Below are positions 59,791 to 64,000 of a stretch of DNA of 64,000 nucleotides, piece by piece; positions within the stretch are counted from its first letter, which is position 1, and each line of letters begins with the position of its first letter. The position numbers and the translations under genes were made by a program. Source of the DNA: Streptomyces beigongshangae (GTDB lineage Bacteria; Actinomycetota; Actinomycetes; Streptomycetales; Streptomycetaceae); assembly GCF_019710745.1 (NCBI RefSeq), contig NZ_JAHKJW010000045.1:3449-67448 (forward strand), in the 5' to 3' direction. The notes below the pieces were generated by a model. The model was given only the letters and a program-made list of their open reading frames with translations. It was not told the origin of the DNA and did no database searches.

Positions 59791-60993
59791 CTAACGCTCC
59801 AGGACGAGGGCGAGGCCCTGGCCGACGCCGATGCAGAGGGTGGCGACGCCGACCCCCGACCCCCGGCGGGCGAGTTGGTGGGCGAGGGTCCCGGCGAGGC
59901 GGGCACCGGAGGCGCCGAGGGGGTGCCCCAGGGCGATCGCGCCGCCCTGCGGGTTGAGGACGGCCGGGTCGAGGTCGGGCCACTCGGCGGCGCAGCCCAG
60001 GACCTGGGCGGCGAATGCCTCGTTCAGTTCGAGGACCGACAGGTCGCCGAAGGACCTGCCCGCCTTGGCGAGCGCGCGGTTGACGGCCTCCACGGGGGCG
60101 AGTCCGAAGTAGTCCGGGTCGAGCGCGGAGACACCGGAGGCGGACACCCGGGCGAGCGGTTCGCGGCCGGTGGCCCGCAGACCCTCCTCGTCGACCAGGA
60201 GCAGGGCCGCCGCGCCGTCGTTGAGCGGTGAGGCGTTGCCCGCGGTGACCGTGCCCCCCTCGGCGCGGAACGACGGCTTGAGCCGGGACATCGCGGCGAG
60301 GGACGCGTCGGCGCGTACGCATTCGTCGGCGGCGAAGGGCACCGGCCCGCCCTTGCGCTGCGGCACGGGGACCGGGGCGAGTTCGGCGTCGAACAGGCCC
60401 GCGGCCTGCGCGGCGGCCGCCCTGCGGTGACTGGCGAGGGCGAACTCGTCCTGCTGCTCGCGGCCGATCCTGTGCTTGTCGGCGATGAGTTCGGCGGACT
60501 CCCCGAGCGGGATGGTCCACTGCGGGTCCATCCCCGGGTTCACCATGCGCCAGCCGAGGGTGGTGGAGTACAGCTCGGTGTGCCCGGCCGGGAAGGGCCG
60601 GTCGTTCTTCGGCAGGACGTAGGGGGCGCGGGTCATCGACTCGACACCGCCGGCGAGGGCGACCGAGGCGTCGCCCAGCGCGATGGCGCGGGCGGCCTGG
60701 ACGACGGCCTCCAGGCCGGAGGCGCACAGCCGGTTGACGCTCACGCCCGGTACGGAGGTGGGCAGTCCGGCGAGCAGCACGGCCATGCGGGCGACGTTGC
60801 GGTTCTCCTCACCGGCACCGTTCGCGTTGCCGAGGTAGACGTCGTCGATCCGGGCCGGGTCCAGCTCCGGTGTACGGGCCAGGAGTTCGCGCAGGGCGTG
60901 GGCGGCCAGGTCGTCCGGGCGGACGGCGGCGAGGCCGCCGTTGTACCTGCCGAACGGGGTGCGGACGGCGTCGACGATGTAGACGTCCTTCAC
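59791..60993 (-). CDS. pcaF: PcaF: beta-ketoadipyl-CoA thiolase
   Basis: This 400-aa thiolase cleaves beta-ketoadipyl-CoA to succinyl-CoA and acetyl-CoA, the last step of the pathway. The acyl-accepting Cys is in NRLCASGLEA (about 90), the His in GGAIALGHPLGASG (about 350) and the second Cys in LCIGVGQG (about 385). The GTG start overlaps the pcaJ stop (GTGA). Confidence 0.95.
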   Translation of the reverse strand: MKDVYIVDAVRTPFGRYNGGLAAVRPDDLAAHALRELLARTPELDPARIDDVYLGNANGAGEENRNVARMAVLLAGLPTSVPGVSVNRLCASGLEAVVQAARAIALGDASVALAGGVESMTRAPYVLPKNDRPFPAGHTELYSTTLGWRMVNPGMDPQWTIPLGESAELIADKHRIGREQQDEFALASHRRAAAAQAAGLFDAELAPVPVPQRKGGPVPFAADECVRADASLAAMSRLKPSFRAEGGTVTAGNASPLNDGAAALLLVDEEGLRATGREPLARVSASGVSALDPDYFGLAPVEAVNRALAKAGRSFGDLSVLELNEAFAAQVLGCAAEWPDLDPAVLNPQGGAIALGHPLGASGARLAGTLAHQLARRGSGVGVATLCIGVGQGLALVLER

Positions 60994-61721
60994 GGCTGCT
61001 TCTCCTCGGTGGGTTCCGCGACGGTTTCCTCGGTCGGGTCTTCGGTGGGGTCTTCGGTGGAGCCCTCGGCGGGTCCGCCGGTGGGCCCTCCGGCGGTACG
61101 CACCTTCGCGGCGGTCCTCGCCACGATCTCCTCGGCCGTGACGCCGGGCGCCGTCTCGACGAGCACCAGGCCCCCGTCGGTGACGTCCAGGACGCCGAGG
61201 TCGGTGATGACGCGGTCGACGCAGGCCCGGCCGGTCAGCGGCAGCGTGCACGCGTCGAGGATCTTCGGCGACCCGTCCTTGGCGGTGTGGGTCATCACGA
61301 CGATCACGGTACGGGCGCCGTGCACCAGGTCCATGGCCCCGCCGATCCCGGTGACCATCCTGCCGGGCACGGCCCAGTTCGCCAGGTCCCCGCCCGCGGA
61401 GACCTGCATGGCGCCGAGCACGGCGACGTCGATGTGGCCGCCGCGGATCATCGAGAAGGACAGCGCCGAATCGAAGAAGGAGGCGCCGGGCAGGACCGTG
61501 ACGGTCTCCTTGCCCGCGTTGATCAGATCGGGGTCGACCTGGTCCTCGGCCGGGTACGGGCCGGTGCCCAGGATGCCGTTCTCGGACTCCAGGACCACCT
61601 CCACGCCCGGCGGGAGGTGGTTGGGGATCAGCGTCGGCAGCCCGATGCCGAGGTTCACGTACTGGCCGTCGGCGAGTTCGCGGGCCGCGCGGGCGGCCAT
61701 CTCCTCCCTGCTCCAGGCCAT
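60990..61721 (-). CDS. pcaJ: PcaJ: 3-oxoadipate CoA-transferase subunit B
   Basis: This 243-aa subunit has the catalytic Glu in LESENGILG (about residue 47) and the family segments GLPTLIPNHLP and GGHIDVAVLGAMQV. With PcaI it moves CoA from succinyl-CoA to beta-ketoadipate. The last 30 residues are a Thr/Glu/Pro-rich tail with TEDP repeats that is not part of the fold. The ATG shares one base with the pcaI stop (TAATG). Confidence 0.94.
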   Translation of the reverse strand: MAWSREEMAARAARELADGQYVNLGIGLPTLIPNHLPPGVEVVLESENGILGTGPYPAEDQVDPDLINAGKETVTVLPGASFFDSALSFSMIRGGHIDVAVLGAMQVSAGGDLANWAVPGRMVTGIGGAMDLVHGARTVIVVMTHTAKDGSPKILDACTLPLTGRACVDRVITDLGVLDVTDGGLVLVETAPGVTAEEIVARTAAKVRTAGGPTGGPAEGSTEDPTEDPTEETVAEPTEEKQP

Positions 61722-62512
61722 TACCGCCGCACCGTCCCCGGCGCGGCGGGCGCGGCGGGCGCGGAGACCGTGCGCCGCTCGATCAGCTTGGCACCGGCCT
61801 GCTCCGGGGTCAGGGCGACGACCCGCTGCACGAAGACGCCCGGCAGGTGCACCGCGTCCGGGTCGATCGCGCCCGGCTCCACGAGCTCCTCCACCTCGGC
61901 GATCGTCACCCGGCCGGCCATCGCGGCCAGGGGGTTGAAGTTGCGGGCGGACCTGTTGAAGACGAGGTTCCCGTGCCGGTCGCCCCGCGCCGCGCGCACC
62001 AGGGCGAAGTCGGTGCGGATACCGCGCTCCAGCACGTACGGGATGCCGTCGAAGTCCCGTACCTCCTTGGGCGGGGAGGCCAGCGCCACGCCGCCGTCGC
62101 CGTCGTAGCGCAGGGGCAGCCCGCCGTCGGCGACCTGTGTGCCCACCCCGGCCGGCGTGTAGAACGCGGGGATGCCGGCGCCGCCGGCCCGCAGCCGCTC
62201 CGCGAGGGTGCCCTGCGGGATCAGCTCGACCTCCAGCTCGCCGCCCAGGTACTGCCGCGCGAACTCCTTGTTCGCCCCGATGTACGAACCGGTGACGCGG
62301 GCGATGCGGCCCGCCGCCAGGAGGACCGCCAGGCCGGACTCCATCGCCCCGCAGTTGTTGGACACCACACCCAGGCCGCGGACCCCGCGCTCGTACAGTG
62401 CCTGGATCGTCACGTTCGGCACACCGCTGAGGCCGAAGCCGCCGACGGCGAGTGTCGCGCCGTCGGGCACGTCGGCCACGGCCCCGGCGGCTGTGGAGAC
62501 CACCTTGTCCAT
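61721..62512 (-). CDS. pcaI: PcaI: 3-oxoadipate CoA-transferase subunit A
   Basis: This 263-aa first gene of the pca operon has the CoA-transferase family 1 signature VGGFGLSGVPN (about 23-33), followed by SNNCG and GSYIGANKEF. It forms the CoA-transferase with PcaJ. The operon's promoter lies in the 250-bp gap shared with pcaV, where tandem palindromes are present. Confidence 0.94.
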   Translation of the reverse strand: MDKVVSTAAGAVADVPDGATLAVGGFGLSGVPNVTIQALYERGVRGLGVVSNNCGAMESGLAVLLAAGRIARVTGSYIGANKEFARQYLGGELEVELIPQGTLAERLRAGGAGIPAFYTPAGVGTQVADGGLPLRYDGDGGVALASPPKEVRDFDGIPYVLERGIRTDFALVRAARGDRHGNLVFNRSARNFNPLAAMAGRVTIAEVEELVEPGAIDPDAVHLPGVFVQRVVALTPEQAGAKLIERRTVSAPAAPAAPGTVRR

Positions 62513-62574
62513 CTGTGAAGCCCCATCTCTCCCGAGCGTCCCGCAGCGCCGGTCCCGGCCGGTCCCTCGATCGG

Positions 62575-62601
62575 TCAGGGTCCTGATAATCAGGGCACTG
62601 A
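62575..62601. promoter_or_regulatory. Tandem palindromes, likely PcaV operator
   Basis: TCAGGGTCCTGA (62575-62586) and TCAGGGCACTGA (62590-62601) are two palindromic boxes sharing TCAGG/CTGA arms, 15 bp centre to centre. They lie between the divergent pcaI and pcaV genes. PcaV of S. coelicolor represses this operon and itself from paired sites in the same place. The exact base match was not checked. Confidence 0.72.
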
Positions 62602-62762
62602 GCATTTGCACGAGGTTTCGAACATGCTGCCACTCCGACCGTGAACCGTCAAGACCCTTCACAAGAGGCCAGTTCGGAGCAGCAACGCAAGCGAAGGGGA
62701 AGCGGGGGGCGGAAGGCGGGACTGCCCGGTATCGTTCAGTGCACCGACGAAAAGGAGTGCTC

Positions 62763-63233
62763 ATGGCCGCTGTGGACCTCTCCGCCCACCCCGGGCACCT
62801 GGCCCGGCGGCTGCAGCAGGCGCACCACCTGCTGTGGACCACGATGGTCTCCGAGGAGACCACCTCACCCCAGTTCGCGGTCCTGAACGTGCTCGTCGCC
62901 GAGCCCGGTCTCGACCAGCGCACGGTGGGGGAGCGGGTGGGCCTCGACCGGTCCACCATCGCCGAGGTCGTCAGCCGGCTCGGCCGGCGCGGCCTCCTGG
63001 ACAAGGTCCGCGACCCCCGGGACGGCCGCCGCTCCGTGCTGCGCCTCACGGACGACGGCCTGCGGGTCCACCGCAGGCTGACGGTGCGGACGGCCCGGAT
63101 GAACCAGGTCTTCCTGGCGCCGCTCTCCGGCGAGGAGCAGGCCCTCTTCCTCGGCCTGATCCGGCGCGTCGCGGACGCGGCGGAGGGGCTCCGCAATCCC
63201 GGGAGCCCGGGGGAGCCGCTCGTCCGGAACTAG
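62763..63233 (+). CDS. pcaV: PcaV: MarR-family repressor of the pca operon
   Basis: This 156-aa MarR protein has the recognition helix LDRSTIAEVVSRLGRRGLL and the wing RDPRDGRRSVLRLT. Arg15 in HLARRLQQAH matches the residue reported to contact protocatechuate in S. coelicolor PcaV. Ligand binding would release the operator and turn on pcaIJFHGBL. The ATG follows a perfect AAGGAG. It faces the operon across the tandem palindromes. Confidence 0.93.
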   Translation: MAAVDLSAHPGHLARRLQQAHHLLWTTMVSEETTSPQFAVLNVLVAEPGLDQRTVGERVGLDRSTIAEVVSRLGRRGLLDKVRDPRDGRRSVLRLTDDGLRVHRRLTVRTARMNQVFLAPLSGEEQALFLGLIRRVADAAEGLRNPGSPGEPLVRN

Positions 63234-63234
63234 G

Positions 63235-64000
63235 TCACGCCCTCGCGAACACCACCCACACCTGGCCCGGGGCGAAGTTCACCGGTGTGCCGTCCTTCGT
63301 GGTGAACTCCGTGCCGCCCCGGGCCAGGGTGCGCTTCCAGGTGGTGTCGAAGGATTTCCCGTCGCGCAGCACCTTCGCCGCCCCCGAGCCCACGGTCTCC
63401 GTGTAGGGCGTGTTGTTGCCGAGGTAGTCCTGGTACCGCGACGCGCGGACGTTCACGTACTGCACGACGACCGTCGAGGCGGCCACCCGCCTCCCGCCGG
63501 CCGTCACCGTCGGCGCGCCGTCCATCGACACCAGCCAGCGCCGCTGCTCCCCGGACCAGTCGAAGGTGAAGCGGGCCTGCGGGAAGCGGACCGTGCGCGT
63601 GGCCTCGGGCGTGCCCCCCGCGGGCGGCGCACCGTACCGGAACCCGGTGGTCAGCGCGTCGGCGCCGGGTGCGGACGCCAGCAGCCGCCGGGGGCGCAGA
63701 TAGAGGTTGTGCGGCAGGGGCCGGTCCGTGCCCCGGTAGTAGGCGGCCGCCTTCTCCTCCGGCCTGGCGGTCCGCAGCGGTGCGCCGACGAACAGCGGCA
63801 GCAGTCTCTTCTGGGCCCCCGAGAACGCGAGGGTCGGGTCGTGGAACTGGCGCAGCAGTTCGAGGTCCGACTCGCGTGCGCTGCGCACCGGGCCGACGGC
63901 GTCGGGCAGCCGGGTCGCGTACACCGCCATCAGCCGGCTGAGGCCGCCCTCGACCTGTTCGGCGTACACGAGGTCGGCGGTGTCCAGGCCGGTGTGCGGC
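63235..64000 (-). CDS. DUF3048 domain protein, partial at window edge
   Basis: The C-terminal 255 residues of a larger protein are present; the frame stays open to the window edge, continuing upstream as PHTGLDTADLVYAEQ. The family hallmarks GLDxADLVYAEQVEGGLSR and VGPVRSARESDLE are present, as is the C-terminal half (VNVRASRYQDYLG, then a WKR-T motif). Such proteins are usually exported lipoproteins (YerB type) of unknown function. It is convergent to pcaV with only 1 nt between the stops. The signal peptide lies outside the window. Confidence 0.85.
   Translation of the reverse strand, partial: PHTGLDTADLVYAEQVEGGLSRLMAVYATRLPDAVGPVRSARESDLELLRQFHDPTLAFSGAQKRLLPLFVGAPLRTARPEEKAAAYYRGTDRPLPHNLYLRPRRLLASAPGADALTTGFRYGAPPAGGTPEATRTVRFPQARFTFDWSGEQRRWLVSMDGAPTVTAGGRRVAASTVVVQYVNVRASRYQDYLGNNTPYTETVGSGAAKVLRDGKSFDTTWKRTLARGGTEFTTKDGTPVNFAPGQVWVVFARA

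Noticed and set aside
61721..63196. N-terminal extension of the pcaI frame past 62512
   Set aside because: It would run through the shared promoter region and antisense to pcaV. PcaI homology starts at the ATG at 62512.
63235..63969. A complete 244-aa protein starting at the GTG at 63969
   Set aside because: The frame stays open to the window edge, and the residues upstream (PHTGLDTADLV) are part of the conserved DUF3048 N-terminal region, so the gene is partial.

Overview
The window is high-GC actinobacterial DNA that reads as a Streptomyces chromosome. Third-codon GC is very high, GTG/TTG starts and GTGA/ATGA stop-start overlaps are common, and it carries a conservon, a PcaV-type pca operon, Tat-exported hydrolases and a single TTA codon. 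From memory, the pca order and the nearby metallophosphoesterase/phosphopantetheinyl transferase pair match the S. coelicolor SCO6670-6704 region. I cannot verify that here. No rRNA, tRNA, CRISPR array, IS element or prophage was seen.

Layout. (1) 1-5.7 kb: a secreted GH16 beta-glucanase with a LacI-type operator, a DUF72 protein, IclR and MarR regulators, and a divergent acyl-CoA ligase of the feruloyl-CoA synthetase type. (2) 5.8-18.7 kb: a divergent glycan-catabolic locus. One arm has a PfkB kinase, a binding protein, two permeases and a GH2 beta-galactosidase. The other has a DeoR regulator, a GH4 glycosidase and a GH38 alpha-mannosidase, and ends in a 23-bp perfect hairpin. (3) 18.7-25.8 kb: an ATP-grasp enzyme, a metallophosphoesterase overlapping a phosphopantetheinyl transferase, a three-gene XRE / ImmA-IrrE protease / 7-TM membrane-protein operon, and a divergent MmyB-like sensor domain. 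(4) 25.8-31.6 kb: an SsuABC/TauABC-like ABC importer with two permeases, then a VanA/VanB oxygenase pair with a 56-aa gene translationally locked between them.

(5) 31.7-38.2 kb: a conservon in the order cvnA, cvnB (a fused double Roadblock protein), cvnC (with a TTA codon), cvnD, a CYP157-like P450 without ExxR, a second P450, and an enoyl-CoA hydratase. (6) 38.7-50.3 kb: a MerR-controlled aldo/keto reductase, a GH43 enzyme, a HEAT plus MerR-HEAT pair, a Tat phospholipase C, EamA and PAP2 membrane proteins, a TetR regulator and a DUF2510 protein. (7) 50.4-55.8 kb: anhydro-MurNAc kinase coupled to an MHS transporter, and a LAL/STAND-type ATPase that lacks its LuxR DNA-binding end. (8) 55.8-63.2 kb: the complete beta-ketoadipate operon pcaIJFHGBL, divergent from pcaV. 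A DUF3048 lipoprotein gene runs off the right edge.

Three separate loci appear to form one catabolic funnel: ferulate activation (4.1 kb), vanillate demethylation (30 kb) and protocatechuate ring cleavage (56-62 kb). The candidates I rate most likely to be under-described are the conservon variant and the XRE-ImmA-membrane protein operon. All calls come from reading the sequence by eye. No database search was run.
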